Shown here: positions 35,873 through 43,628 of the stretch, piece by piece
Layout of the letters: every line of letters starts with the position of its first letter
Position numbering within the stretch: the stretch's first letter is position 1
Assembly (NCBI GenBank): GCA_028716225.1
Contig: JAQUQE010000013.1
Coordinates: 1 to 45,502 of the forward strand
From: Dehalococcoidales bacterium
GTDB lineage: Bacteria; Chloroflexota; Dehalococcoidia; Dehalococcoidales; UBA5760
Length of the DNA stretch: 45,502 bases
Direction: 5' to 3'
Notes under the pieces: model-generated
Database searches by the model: none
Told to the model about the DNA's origin: nothing
Seen by the model: only the letters and a program-made list of their open reading frames with translations
Made by a program: the position numbers and the translations under genes

Positions 35873-36595
35873 ATGACTGACAAAAAGCCACAGACGACAA
35901 CGGAAAATGAACCTGTTAGTAAATGCCCTTTTTGCGACAAAGCCATATTACTTGGTGAGTATAAAAACGTAGGAGCTGCCCTGACAGCGCACAAGTGGGC
36001 TGCCCATGCCAGGGAAATGAATACGCAACTTGACGCTGCCCGACAGAAATCAGCAGAAACACGAAAGATTAAAAGTATGGCCAAAAAGGAAAAGAAAAAC
36101 AAACCCTTACAGACCACTATCGAAAAAGCCATAGAGCCAGAGTCCAATACAGAGCCTCCTGTCACCTCCATAGAAGAAGAGCCAGTTACTCAAAAGGACA
36201 CTGAAGCAGTGGCTCCTCCACCAAGAAAGACCGAGGAAGAAAAGGCAGAGGTGGAGAGACTAAAGAGACTAAAAGTAGAAACCGAGCGGAAATTAAGAGC
36301 AGGTCCGGGGATTATCGCTACTGCTACCGCTCCCAAGCCCGGTGCCATTCAATTCCAGCTTGGTGCTCTTTTGATAGAGGTCGATCCATTAAGCCTGGTA
36401 GAGTGCTACCAACTCTACAAAGACATGGTTACCCGCTGTGGACTGACCAGTACGTTCTCGGAGGCCATGGTTGATTCATTTGGCATGGCATGGCGGATGC
36501 TGGCAGCCGAGCTACCAGCAATGGAGCCGCGGCATAACGGTAATGGACACCATGAAGTTTCCCAGGAACAAATAACCAGAGTAAGAATTGCTTGA
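35873..36595 (+). CDS. C2H2 zinc finger and coiled-coil protein
   Basis: 240 aa. CPFCDKAILLGEYKNVGAALTAHKWAAHA (residues ~18-46) is a C2H2 finger. Then comes a long Glu/Lys/Pro linker, a helical EEEKAEVERLKRLKVETERKLR and a globular C-terminal part (GAIQFQLGALLIEVDPLSLVECYQLYKDM). First gene of the rightward block. Possibly a regulator or scaffold protein. Confidence 0.6.
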   Translation: MTDKKPQTTTENEPVSKCPFCDKAILLGEYKNVGAALTAHKWAAHAREMNTQLDAARQKSAETRKIKSMAKKEKKNKPLQTTIEKAIEPESNTEPPVTSIEEEPVTQKDTEAVAPPPRKTEEEKAEVERLKRLKVETERKLRAGPGIIATATAPKPGAIQFQLGALLIEVDPLSLVECYQLYKDMVTRCGLTSTFSEAMVDSFGMAWRMLAAELPAMEPRHNGNGHHEVSQEQITRVRIA

Positions 36596-36608
36596 ACAAG
36601 GAGGAATC

Positions 36609-37469
36609 ATGTCTAGTATAGGTGAATTGCTTGGCAAGAAGTACGGTGATACCAAAACTCAAAGTGGGGAAGGTAAGACTGACAAGGACAAATTCCAGGA
36701 AACATTAGACTTGGCGAATGATGCCGCCAAACTACGCATTGTTGAGGGAATTGGCGGCACTAAAGGCGTTGTAGAGAAACAAGCTGATAAAACTACCCTC
36801 GATATCTCCGGTGTCATTAAGGCCCAGTCTGAACAGATTAACAGCCTTATGACTAACCTGGTGACCCTTATCACTGCAAAGAAAGATAACGTTGACCCGT
36901 TCTTTGAGTACATGAAGGGTGAACTCAGGGACATGAAAGAACAACTGAGTGGCAACGACCCACTGGCGGCTATAGCTAATAACATGGCGGTAATGAAAAG
37001 CCTTACTGACCAGATGAAACAGCATCTTGGTATCGGTGCTCCAGTGGCCGGTACCGGCGACAACATAAATCTTATGCTGGAGATTGAGAAACTAAAGGGT
37101 GACAGAGAGGAATCAGCTCGACGCTGGCAGGCAGAGAGAGACGATATCCACCATCGCTGGGAGATAGAGGACAAGAAATGGACTGCCGATTATAACATGG
37201 CAGTAAACAAACTCTCCAGCGATAGCAAAGGGAGAGAAGGCGCTGCTACCATGGCTCAAGACTTGATTGGTTCAGCAATTGAGGCTTTCGATGCCGGGCG
37301 TCGAGGAGTAGCGGCAGGGGCGCAGGCTACACCACCGGTACAATACAAGCTCCCCAAGAGTATTATCTGCGAAGAATGCAAGAAAGAGATAGTTGTTCCC
37401 GAAGACCATAATCCTAGTCAGCCTGTAGTATGTGCCTGTGGCGAAAAATACAACTTTGGACCAAAATAA
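36609..37469 (+). CDS. Coiled-coil protein with C-terminal zinc ribbon
   Basis: 286 aa from ATG 36609 (SD AAGGAGG). Helical throughout: IKAQSEQINSLMTNLVTLITAKK, FFEYMKGELRDMKEQL, and a charged stretch LEIEKLKGDREESARRWQAERDD. It ends with a zinc ribbon (IICEECKKEIVVPEDHNPSQPVVCACGEKYNF). Composition suits a scaffold or DNA-associated particle protein. No family named. Confidence 0.55.
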   Translation: MSSIGELLGKKYGDTKTQSGEGKTDKDKFQETLDLANDAAKLRIVEGIGGTKGVVEKQADKTTLDISGVIKAQSEQINSLMTNLVTLITAKKDNVDPFFEYMKGELRDMKEQLSGNDPLAAIANNMAVMKSLTDQMKQHLGIGAPVAGTGDNINLMLEIEKLKGDREESARRWQAERDDIHHRWEIEDKKWTADYNMAVNKLSSDSKGREGAATMAQDLIGSAIEAFDAGRRGVAAGAQATPPVQYKLPKSIICEECKKEIVVPEDHNPSQPVVCACGEKYNFGPK

Positions 37470-37516
37470 TGGGAAAACATCCGGCAGAATCTTTAACCCC
37501 CCACACCCCCCATAAG

Positions 37517-37699
37517 ATTAAAGATATATATATAGAGTTAGAGTTAGATAAAGATTATGTAACGGCGTTACATCCACGCCTGAGTTTGAGGCTGTAACGG
37601 AAAAGGTCGTTACAAGGTCGTGCCTAGAAAAAGTGTCATGTAACGGGGCCAAGTCGTTACATTCCGTTACATTTCCGTTACATTTGGAGGTCATAAAGT
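37517..37699 (+). repeat. Inverted repeat copy 2 in an intergenic region
   Basis: Near-identical to the minus strand of 12181-12347. Differences: an extra GAGTTA at ~37537, an extra 11-bp unit (ATTTCCGTTAC) at ~37671 and a few substitutions. The initiator frame is broken here. It ends 2 bases before the GTG at 37701 and supplies that gene's SD (GGAGG). Confidence 0.92.
37559..37681. other. Candidate replication origin 2 (GTAACG iterons)
   Basis: Eight hexamers: GTAACG at 37559, 37594 and 37640, and CGTTAC at 37566, 37608, 37655, 37665 and 37676. The last three are spaced 10-11 bp, one helical turn. An AT-rich tract (ATATATATATAG) lies 30 bases upstream. This is the only gene-free DNA of the two arrays (37470-37700). 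Confidence 0.7.
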
Positions 37700-37700
37700 A

Positions 37701-38057
37701 GTGGGTAAACTACAAGATATTTTAGACAAATTCGATGGAGTGACTTTTGCCAAGTCTCTTATACTTAAACAGATAAAACGCAAGATCGACCCCTTCCTGG
37801 AAAAGTGGGGACCTGAACGATGCGATGCTATGATATTAGCTAACAAGGACTTCGGTGATGTTATACCTCCGGAGCTGGTAGCCAAATATGCCCCTGAAGG
37901 GAAGAAGTGGTCGTTCTTACTGGAGAAATTAACCGACGATGACTTTATTTCGATACTGCCGCCCTGGTTTATTCAAACTGTTGACAACCGTGGTAATCAG
38001 GGTACAGAATGGGCGGGTAGGCAAATAAAATGGCTGAAGGGATTTCTTGGCGAATAG
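37701..38057 (+). CDS. Hypothetical protein downstream of the iteron array
   Basis: 118 aa, GTG start with SD inside the repeat. Helical (LQDILDKFDGVTFAKSLILKQIKRKIDPFLEKWG), then PPELVAKYAPEGKKWSFLLEKLTDDDFISILPPW. No family recognised. Its last codons contain the TTGACAACCG promoter for the next gene. Confidence 0.55.
   Translation: MGKLQDILDKFDGVTFAKSLILKQIKRKIDPFLEKWGPERCDAMILANKDFGDVIPPELVAKYAPEGKKWSFLLEKLTDDDFISILPPWFIQTVDNRGNQGTEWAGRQIKWLKGFLGE
37981..38010 (+). promoter_or_regulatory. Family-A promoter P6 inside a coding region
   Basis: Plus strand: TTGACAACCGTGGTAAT with -35 37981-37986, 18 bases, -10 CAGAAT. Nearly identical over 30 bases to P3 (33110-33139). It lies in the last ~75 bases of 37701-38057 and would feed 38030 onwards. 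Confidence 0.55.
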
Positions 38058-38701
38058 ACCCCAAAACAGGTAAAAAACTGCTTATCACCGCAGCTGTAGC
38101 AGTTGGGGTTGGCATATTCCTGAGTCAGATTTCTTCAAAACCATCAGGCGCTTCAGTTAAATACCCCACTAATTATCTGGTAGACCCGGACTCCGTATCT
38201 GAAATAGCGACACAGCTGCCCAATGATGAGGATGACTTCATTCTATCGGCATGGGATTATGTCCACAATAAAGTGCGCTATTCCAGCTATAACACTGATA
38301 TTTTTCTCATCAATTCCGGCGTAGAATGTACCCGCTGCTATCATCCGATATCAGTGCTTCAAAGCGGCAGCGGTAACTGTGTAGCTTCGGCCTCATTGCT
38401 GACATCTCTTCTCAGAGCCAAATTATCCCCTGACCGGGTATATGAAGCGGTAGGGTATCTCGATACCGGCAAAGGTGATTTTGGTCATGCCTGGGTGGAA
38501 GCCAAAAGGAACGATGGTAACTGGTACCTATTAGAATCAACTTCGGCTCCCTGGGGATGGCAGTCGAGGAACGCTGCTAACAACTATGAAACTTTAGCCA
38601 AGTTTAACGATGCCAAGTTTGAGTGCTATAGCCATGAAATGTGCCAGGTCGCCATGGGGTGCCCCTGTGAGCAACGGAGTGAAAGATGGCGCGGCCTTTA
38701 G
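38030..38701 (+). CDS. Membrane-anchored transglutaminase-like protein
   Basis: 223 aa. Residues ~15-33 (KKLLITAAVAVGVGIFLS) form an anchor. Residues ~70-175 follow the transglutaminase-like (papain-fold) core: GSGNCVASASLLTSLLRA with Cys117, DFGHAWVEAK with His153, and WYLLESTS with Glu169 in the third position. It could cleave or cross-link protein or peptidoglycan peptides. Extra Cys near the end (CYSHEMC, GCPCEQ) may form disulfides. Shares the anchored plan of other proteins here. Confidence 0.7.
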   Translation: MAEGISWRIDPKTGKKLLITAAVAVGVGIFLSQISSKPSGASVKYPTNYLVDPDSVSEIATQLPNDEDDFILSAWDYVHNKVRYSSYNTDIFLINSGVECTRCYHPISVLQSGSGNCVASASLLTSLLRAKLSPDRVYEAVGYLDTGKGDFGHAWVEAKRNDGNWYLLESTSAPWGWQSRNAANNYETLAKFNDAKFECYSHEMCQVAMGCPCEQRSERWRGL

Positions 38702-39027
38702 TTGTAACCGGTAATACTCTTAATGAGCTGCAGCACCAGCTAGAAGCCTGGTACAAGCCCGGTGCCAAGATGCACCTTTACCTGGGCGTTCAGAGAGACA
38801 TGACTGCCGAGATACTTGCTGATATCCAGCAAAGTTTGCTAAAAGGCGGAGTGAAACTTACCTCCCCTCTTGATATAGGTAATGGCAAATGGCCCAATAC
38901 TTTACGCATACAGTTTGAGAAAGGTATAGGCCCACTGCCGCTGGATAGCCTAACCAGTAAACCTTTAGGCTGGATACTGATAAATGTAAATGCTGTTAAT
39001 GCCAGGCTGGGAGGTAATCTCCGTTAG
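38686..39027 (+). CDS. Hypothetical protein
   Basis: 113 aa, overlapping the previous gene by 16 bp. LNELQHQLEAWYKPGAKMHLYLGVQRDMTAEILADIQQSLLKGGVKLTSPLDIGNGKWPNTLRIQFEKG is alpha/beta. This order of helix-strand-helix-strand repeats in the neighbouring 39036 product (DNLRDTLTFAGVEDLQVSSSGSQVNVTWRKG). Possibly particle proteins of one type. No family recognised. Confidence 0.5.
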   Translation: MARPLVVTGNTLNELQHQLEAWYKPGAKMHLYLGVQRDMTAEILADIQQSLLKGGVKLTSPLDIGNGKWPNTLRIQFEKGIGPLPLDSLTSKPLGWILINVNAVNARLGGNLR

Positions 39028-39035
39028 GAGGAATT

Positions 39036-39449
39036 ATGGCTTGGGAACAAATAGGTGAAGGTGGCAATACTGACATAATGGATGTTGTCAGTTATGAGAA
39101 TAATCAGGTCGCTGAGGGTCAGAGGGCAATGCTTCAGTGTGAATTTGCCCTGCCGGTACCGACCTGGCAGATAGATAATTTACGTGACACTCTGACATTT
39201 GCGGGGGTGGAGGATTTACAGGTTTCGAGCAGCGGTTCTCAAGTAAATGTAACCTGGAGGAAGGGGTTTGCCTGGGCTGCGGTCATTATTGCAGCTCTAG
39301 TAGTTATAGCACTTATCATTATCTGGCGAATGTTCAAGGATGTGCCAGCGCCGGTACAATCGTTTGCACTTATTGGCATAGTAATAGCAGCTCTAGCCGT
39401 TGTCGGCGTGGTCGTATATAAAGCAGTAAAAAGTGGGAGGGCACCCTGA
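39036..39449 (+). CDS. Two-pass membrane protein
   Basis: 137 aa. N-terminal ~75 residues form a small alpha/beta domain. Two membrane helices follow (WAAVIIAALVVIALIIIW and FALIGIVIAALAVVGVVVY) with a short basic end. SD AGGAGGAA. TGATG coupled to the next gene. Candidate integral protein of a viral or host membrane. Confidence 0.6.
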   Translation: MAWEQIGEGGNTDIMDVVSYENNQVAEGQRAMLQCEFALPVPTWQIDNLRDTLTFAGVEDLQVSSSGSQVNVTWRKGFAWAAVIIAALVVIALIIIWRMFKDVPAPVQSFALIGIVIAALAVVGVVVYKAVKSGRAP

Positions 39450-39955
39450 TGAATGAAAATGCAAGAATCAGTAGACTCAATATGAGGCCGGTAGCGTTCA
39501 GGCCAATGGAGGCGAGTTATGAGGCTGGGGCTCTAATCCCAGGCCCACGTAATCATATTCTCGATGCGTGGGTGGAAGTGAACAGCGCTCGCGTAAATCA
39601 AGTAGTGGTGGGCGGTACTTTCAATATCGGGGTTCAATTTGAGGCCGAGAATATCAATGGCAATACCTGGCATCTGGCCATAACGGGAATTGACCCCACT
39701 GGCGCTGTAGCTTGTTTTTGGGATGAGAGTGTTGGTTTCCCCATACAAAAGAGCTATGTAACCGACACTCGATTGTTAAATAAGCCCAGCTCACCCATAA
39801 TGCCTGCCGGCACCGGAGCACTGGTGGTAACACTCAGGTTGTGGCTTAACGATGATTTCAACGTTAGCCCTTCAGCTCCGCCGCAAAATCTGTGGCTCAA
39901 TGGGATATCCGGTCAATCGCCTCCTCCAAACACTAATGGCCCGTTTACAGCCTAA
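39449..39955 (+). CDS. Beta-rich hypothetical protein
   Basis: 168 aa. HILDAWVEVNSARVNQVVVGGTFNIGVQFEAENINGNTWHLAITGIDPTGAVACF reads as an Ig-like or jelly-roll strand pattern. GTGALVVTLRLWLNDDF follows. Pro/Ser/Asn-rich end. Probably a structural protein by composition and setting. Confidence 0.5.
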   Translation: MNENARISRLNMRPVAFRPMEASYEAGALIPGPRNHILDAWVEVNSARVNQVVVGGTFNIGVQFEAENINGNTWHLAITGIDPTGAVACFWDESVGFPIQKSYVTDTRLLNKPSSPIMPAGTGALVVTLRLWLNDDFNVSPSAPPQNLWLNGISGQSPPPNTNGPFTA

Positions 39956-39966
39956 TAAGGAGTGTC

Positions 39967-40662
39967 ATGGCAACTTTAACGATTGCCGATAGTATTATAA
40001 ACCAAGGCGGGAACATTACCTTTAGCCTCACTGGCTTTTATGGAGGATATGCTATTTATGTTGGAGTGGTAGGCGGCGGCTATGCCACCTTCTACGCTCC
40101 GACTGGTAACTTATCTAATGCAGTTATGGGACCTATCGGAGAGGCTCCTGGAGGTCCATACACTTTAAGGGCTTGGCAAGAAGACGAATACGGCTCACTA
40201 ATAGCTCAAGCTACTGCCCCCTTTTATATAGAGGCAGTCGGCTGGTGGAATGTAGTGGTAGCCCAACTTTCTGTAGGACGCCCGGCAACTTATAGTGGCT
40301 GGTACAACTCAGCCTATGCCCAGTTTTCGATCGCTCGAATAGTCGGCGTCTTAGGTTGGTACAACTCAGCTTATGCCCAGTTATCAGTTACTCGAATGGC
40401 AGCCTCTAGCGGCTGGTATAACAGCGCTGTGGCCATCTTGAATGTGAGTCGCGGCGCAGCCTCATCTGGCTGGTACAACTCAGCCTTAGCTCAATTTTCA
40501 ATCGCTCGAAAGGGAGTAGAGCCGCCCCCTCCGGATGGTGAGGGTGGTATAAACTGGCCGGCAGTGGCCATAGCCGGCGGTGTCGTAGTTACCCTTGCGG
40601 CTGTTGCTGCCACTCACAAAGGGCAAATAAAGAGCGTAGTATCTAAAATCAAGCGCAAGTAA
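39967..40662 (+). CDS. Repeat protein with C-terminal membrane anchor
   Basis: 231 aa. Residues 1-90 form a beta-rich domain (YAIYVGVVGGGYATFYAP). Residues 92-186 are five tandem 19-aa units beginning GWYNSA-AQ-S--R. After a Pro/Gly linker, residues ~197-216 (WPAVAIAGGVVVTLAAVAA) are an anchor followed by a basic tail (SKIKRK). Likely a tethered spike: head, repeat stalk, anchor. Confidence 0.65.
   Translation: MATLTIADSIINQGGNITFSLTGFYGGYAIYVGVVGGGYATFYAPTGNLSNAVMGPIGEAPGGPYTLRAWQEDEYGSLIAQATAPFYIEAVGWWNVVVAQLSVGRPATYSGWYNSAYAQFSIARIVGVLGWYNSAYAQLSVTRMAASSGWYNSAVAILNVSRGAASSGWYNSALAQFSIARKGVEPPPPDGEGGINWPAVAIAGGVVVTLAAVAATHKGQIKSVVSKIKRK
40240..40524 (+). repeat. Five tandem 57-bp units coding 19-aa repeats
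   Basis: Units start at 40240, 40297, 40354, 40411 and 40468. The common pattern is G-W-Y-N-S-A-x-A-Q-x-S-x-x-R plus five variable residues. The first unit is the most diverged (GWWNVVVAQ). DNA between units is similar enough for copy-number change by slippage. Confidence 0.85.
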
Positions 40663-40666
40663 CCTA

Positions 40667-40696
40667 TTGACAACCATGTTATTGCTGGTAAAGAAT
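40667..40696 (+). promoter_or_regulatory. Family-A promoter P7, capsid operon
   Basis: Plus strand: TTGACAACCATG, -35 40667-40672, -10 AAGAAT after 18 bases. It precedes a ~110-base leader and the gene at 40816. The -10 is weak, so activation by a viral factor is possible. Confidence 0.55.
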
Positions 40697-40731
40697 TACT
40701 GCATGTCTTAAATAAAATAAGGTTTTCTAAA

Positions 40732-40792
40732 AGAGGGGATCAGATTTATCTGAAGATGCTTCCCCTCTGCAACCTTCAGGTCGAGAGGTTGC
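40732..40792 (+). promoter_or_regulatory. Structured mRNA leader with two hairpins
   Basis: AGAGGGGA (40732) pairs with TCCCCTCT (40761-40768), enclosing a second stem TCAGA/TCTGA. Immediately after, GCAACCT (40769) pairs with AGGTTGC (40786-40792). The stems lie between P7 and the SD of 40816. Probably stabilises or controls the structural mRNA. Confidence 0.65.
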
Positions 40793-40815
40793 CACTATCT
40801 AAAGGAGGTAGAAAA

Positions 40816-41196
40816 ATGATTGATGTAACCAAAACCATTACCTCGGTAGTAGAGGGCGCAGTCGATATCGGCATGGTCAAATGGGATGAGAAAGCCATCG
40901 CGGCTAATGCAGCCTCAACCAGAGGCGCTCCCTTCAAAGGGGCTGTTGATATCTCACGACTGGCAATCACCATCGGCGGATACGCTGCATGGGCCTTGGG
41001 CAAAGGGAAAGTGGCAGTTATTGGCGAGGCGGCAGCCCTGTCAACAACTCCTCTCTTGATTCACTCGATTTATAATGCCATGCAGAAGCCCTCGGTAGCC
41101 CCTGTAGTGCGTGAGTACGTACAGCGAAGGGTTGCCAATCCGGTACCTGCAGGACGCACCTATGAGCCGGAACTGAAAAAAGCCTACGCAATGTAA
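40816..41196 (+). CDS. Hydrophobic protein at the head of the putative capsid operon
   Basis: 126 aa from ATG 40816 (SD AAAGGAGG); the frame is open upstream to 40756 within the leader hairpins. IDVTKTITSVVEGAVDIGMVKW is amphipathic and DISRLAITIGGYAAWALGKGKVAVIGEAAALSTTPLLIHSIY has two weak membrane segments. Tail basic. Probably particle-associated. No family recognised. Confidence 0.5.
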   Translation: MIDVTKTITSVVEGAVDIGMVKWDEKAIAANAASTRGAPFKGAVDISRLAITIGGYAAWALGKGKVAVIGEAAALSTTPLLIHSIYNAMQKPSVAPVVREYVQRRVANPVPAGRTYEPELKKAYAM

Positions 41197-41239
41197 AAAG
41201 CATAAATAGTAAATTTAGCTCTGAAGGAGGAATACACGG

Positions 41240-41893
41240 ATGAGCTCTAAAGCATTTCTTATCGAAACCGATTCCATGACCTATAGCGACCAGCAACGGC
41301 TAAGAACCGCTGCACTCGCTGGCGCTGTTCAGCGAGCATATAACCAGGGTATCGCACCCTGGGACAAAGAGGACCTTCCCCTGAAAAACGATTCCAAATT
41401 TGCCGATACCCCTGACCTGAGTGAACTTATTGACTACATAGCCAGGGGTGGATGGCCCAAGAATCTGGACGCCCGCGAATTCCAGCCCACGCTTGATGCT
41501 GGTGCTGGTGCTGCTGCGGACTTCTGGAATACCCCTGTCCTGGCTGCAGTCGGCACCGAATACAGCTGTCTTGGCGCTGTTGGTGTTGCCCCCGCTGCCA
41601 GCCGTACCAATAAGATAGTTGTCTGGTACAAAATTCAGATAATCACGACCCCATTACCGGTGAACCGGCTTCTCTTCCGCCGCAATACGGCGACTGGTTT
41701 ACTCCAGGCAGAGTTTGACCTGGAGCAGGTTTCCGGTGGTGAGAGAGTCGATGGTTACTTCTCTGAGCCCCAGGTATGGGACAAGACTACCCCCTACGCC
41801 ATCAACGCTATGTGCATGCTTCTCACTAATGCAGCGTGCAAAGTCGTTCTTGGCAATTTCGTTGTTGAACCTGCCGGACAGACTAACGTCTAG
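41240..41893 (+). CDS. Putative structural (capsid-type) protein
   Basis: 217 aa, strong SD (GAAGGAGG). N-terminal ~75 residues are helical. Then Ala/Gly-rich AGAGAAADFWNTPVLAAVGTEYS and a beta-rich end (TNKIVVWYKIQIITTPLPVNRLLFRR...CKVVLGNFVVEPAGQ) suggest a jelly-roll-like subunit. It is in the best-expressed looking part of the operon. No match to HK97-type capsids seen. Confidence 0.45.
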   Translation: MSSKAFLIETDSMTYSDQQRLRTAALAGAVQRAYNQGIAPWDKEDLPLKNDSKFADTPDLSELIDYIARGGWPKNLDAREFQPTLDAGAGAAADFWNTPVLAAVGTEYSCLGAVGVAPAASRTNKIVVWYKIQIITTPLPVNRLLFRRNTATGLLQAEFDLEQVSGGERVDGYFSEPQVWDKTTPYAINAMCMLLTNAACKVVLGNFVVEPAGQTNV

Positions 41894-41907
41894 TTGAATA
41901 ACGCACC

Positions 41908-41932
41908 GGGGGGATGCGTAATTCCCCCCTTC
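41908..41932 (+). other. Hairpin between two structural genes
   Basis: GGGGGG and CCCCCC (with AT/ATT inside) pair about 15 bases after the stop at 41893. Sited between putative capsid genes, it may adjust their relative expression or protect the upstream mRNA end. Confidence 0.5.
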
Positions 41933-41997
41933 CCTACTTATGGGGCGTGCTGGAGAGGCCGTAATCCTCTTACTTTATTCAAACTGGAGGTAATCAG

Positions 41998-42456
41998 ATG
42001 GGTCAATATTCTCGTAGAGTACAACAGTTACTTTTGGGTCAGCAAGGTGCTAGTTATCAAATATGGCCAGCTCCGACCGGTGTCCCCGCGACTGGTGTTG
42101 CGGTAGTTTCCGGTGCCGGTGCCTGGGGTAACGTAGCGGATATCGTGGCTGCTGGTGCTATAGCTACTGAGTTCTGGTGTGTTGGGTTGTTCATCCAGAC
42201 ACTAGGCGGTGGTGCTATTCAGGCAATGGAATTCATTGTTGCCAGCACTGGTCCTGCCGCTGGTAACCCCGGTCCTGTAACTACCCCCTTTATCTTCCAA
42301 TTCAGGGTAGACCCCAGCCTGGTAACACTGGACTATGGCTTCTTCCCGTTGCCTTACCCGGTGTATAAGCCAGCTGGTACTCGCGTTTGCTACTGCGCCG
42401 GCGGTGCTGCCGCCAGAAGCATGGCCGTCAGTTTGGCCTACGCAATCAACTTATAG
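41998..42456 (+). CDS. Putative major structural protein, beta-sandwich
   Basis: 152 aa. Gly/Ala-rich strands (ATEFWCVGLFIQTLGGGAIQAMEFIVAS, PFIFQFRVDPSLVTLDYGFFPLPYPVYKPAGTRVCYCAGGAAARSMAVSLAYAINL). The FPLPYPVYKPAGTR then repeated Ala/Val strand is typical of phage jelly-roll proteins. Small, framed by hairpins at both ends of its mRNA: candidate major coat subunit. Confidence 0.45.
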   Translation: MGQYSRRVQQLLLGQQGASYQIWPAPTGVPATGVAVVSGAGAWGNVADIVAAGAIATEFWCVGLFIQTLGGGAIQAMEFIVASTGPAAGNPGPVTTPFIFQFRVDPSLVTLDYGFFPLPYPVYKPAGTRVCYCAGGAAARSMAVSLAYAINL

Positions 42457-42463
42457 CTCAGTC

Positions 42464-42498
42464 GTACCATGCACCCGGATAATCCGGGTGCATGGTAC
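42464..42498 (+). terminator. Perfect 15-bp hairpin after the putative coat gene
   Basis: GTACCATGCACCCGG (42464-42478) pairs without mismatch with 42484-42498 around ATAAT. It begins 8 bases after the stop. No T-run follows, so partial terminator, RNase barrier or mRNA stabiliser. The rest of the gap to 42575 is AT-rich with no gene. Confidence 0.75.
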
Positions 42499-42575
42499 CT
42501 TACTAAAGTAATTGAATATTGAATAAGGCTATCTAATCACTCTTTGAGAAAAGAGAGAAAAAAGGAGTGTGAAGT

Positions 42576-43199
42576 ATGTCACAAGATTTTATGCGCCGAG
42601 CCTACAAAGCATCGGACGCGATGGAACCCGTTGCCCTGCTCGATGATTTTGTCCGGGTCATTACCAACGGCCAGGAATATTTCGGCAAGGTAGATTTCTT
42701 TGAAGCTATCCCCCCATTTCAGTGTATCGACTTTTGCGCTGTTCCTCCATGGGGACCGCTGGCAGTAGCCACTCCCATGCCGGCAGCCACCAGCCCAGGC
42801 AAATATAATGTAACCAATCTTGACCTGGACGACGACGAGTTTGGTCAGTGGCGCTGGTTCCCGCTCGATAATATCCAGGTAGGATTATATCTGCCCTCCG
42901 GTGTTGCCAAATGGTCGCTGAAGAATATTCAAGGCGCTCTTGACAGGGCAATCGTCTATCGCGATCCGCTACTGGTATCAACAGAGTTTTACTCATGGGA
43001 AGACCAGCGGCCGGCAATGCAGCCTACCAACTTCTCTGGATATGTTCAGAATGCCGCTCGGATTGTCGCCTTTGGCTATCGATATCATATTTCACAGATC
43101 AAGGTGGGCAACCCACTGTACACAAACCTGTTGAACGGCAACACTCCATGCACACCGGTAATCTGCAAGGGCTTCATTGGGCAGCCTTCAAGAACGTAA
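42576..43199 (+). CDS. Putative structural protein
   Basis: 207 aa, SD AAAAAAGGAG. FFEAIPPFQCIDFCAVPPWGPLAVATPMP, WRWFPLDNIQVGLYLPSGVAKWSLKNIQ, then VSTEFYSWEDQRPAMQPTNFSGYVQNAARIVAFGYRYHI. Aromatic- and Pro-rich beta protein without enzyme motifs. Position suggests a minor capsid or vertex component. Family unknown. Confidence 0.45.
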   Translation: MSQDFMRRAYKASDAMEPVALLDDFVRVITNGQEYFGKVDFFEAIPPFQCIDFCAVPPWGPLAVATPMPAATSPGKYNVTNLDLDDDEFGQWRWFPLDNIQVGLYLPSGVAKWSLKNIQGALDRAIVYRDPLLVSTEFYSWEDQRPAMQPTNFSGYVQNAARIVAFGYRYHISQIKVGNPLYTNLLNGNTPCTPVICKGFIGQPSRT

Positions 43200-43231
43200 A
43201 ATCGAGGTTTATTAAATAAAGGAGGAATTCT

Positions 43232-43615
43232 ATGCCAGCTTTAACTGAGCTTGATAGAGGATATAAGGTTACTGGTCCAGTAGTAAATTTGGCGGTGGCT
43301 GGAGTTGGAACAGCAGCAGTGGTATTTATCCGCTCCAACTTTGCCGGGCAGATAGGCACAAAGAGCTTCAGAATTAAAAAGGTCATCTGCCGTAACAATG
43401 CGGCGGGCGCTACCTTCTTAAACATCGGCACCGGTGTTGGGGGCCTTTTTGTCGCTGCTATCCCCGCTCTAATGACCTTAAACAACATGGATCAAGAGTT
43501 TGGTCCGGAAGAGCTGGGAAATGCGGAATTTTTCGCTAGTGCGACGGCTTGGCCTACTGCCCTGGCCGCTGGTGGTACACTCGATGTGCAAATAGAAGTT
43601 GAAGAAATAGGCTAA
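43232..43615 (+). CDS. Putative structural protein, single beta domain
   Basis: 127 aa. GYKVTGPVVNLAVAGVGTAAVVFIRSNF, SFRIKKVICRNNAAGATFLNIGTGVGGLFVAAIPALMTLNN, then GGTLDVQIEVEEIG. Regular strand pattern of a jelly-roll-like domain. SD AAAGGAGGAA. Probably a particle protein. Confidence 0.45.
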   Translation: MPALTELDRGYKVTGPVVNLAVAGVGTAAVVFIRSNFAGQIGTKSFRIKKVICRNNAAGATFLNIGTGVGGLFVAAIPALMTLNNMDQEFGPEELGNAEFFASATAWPTALAAGGTLDVQIEVEEIG

Positions 43616-43628
43616 AGGAGGCTCCACT

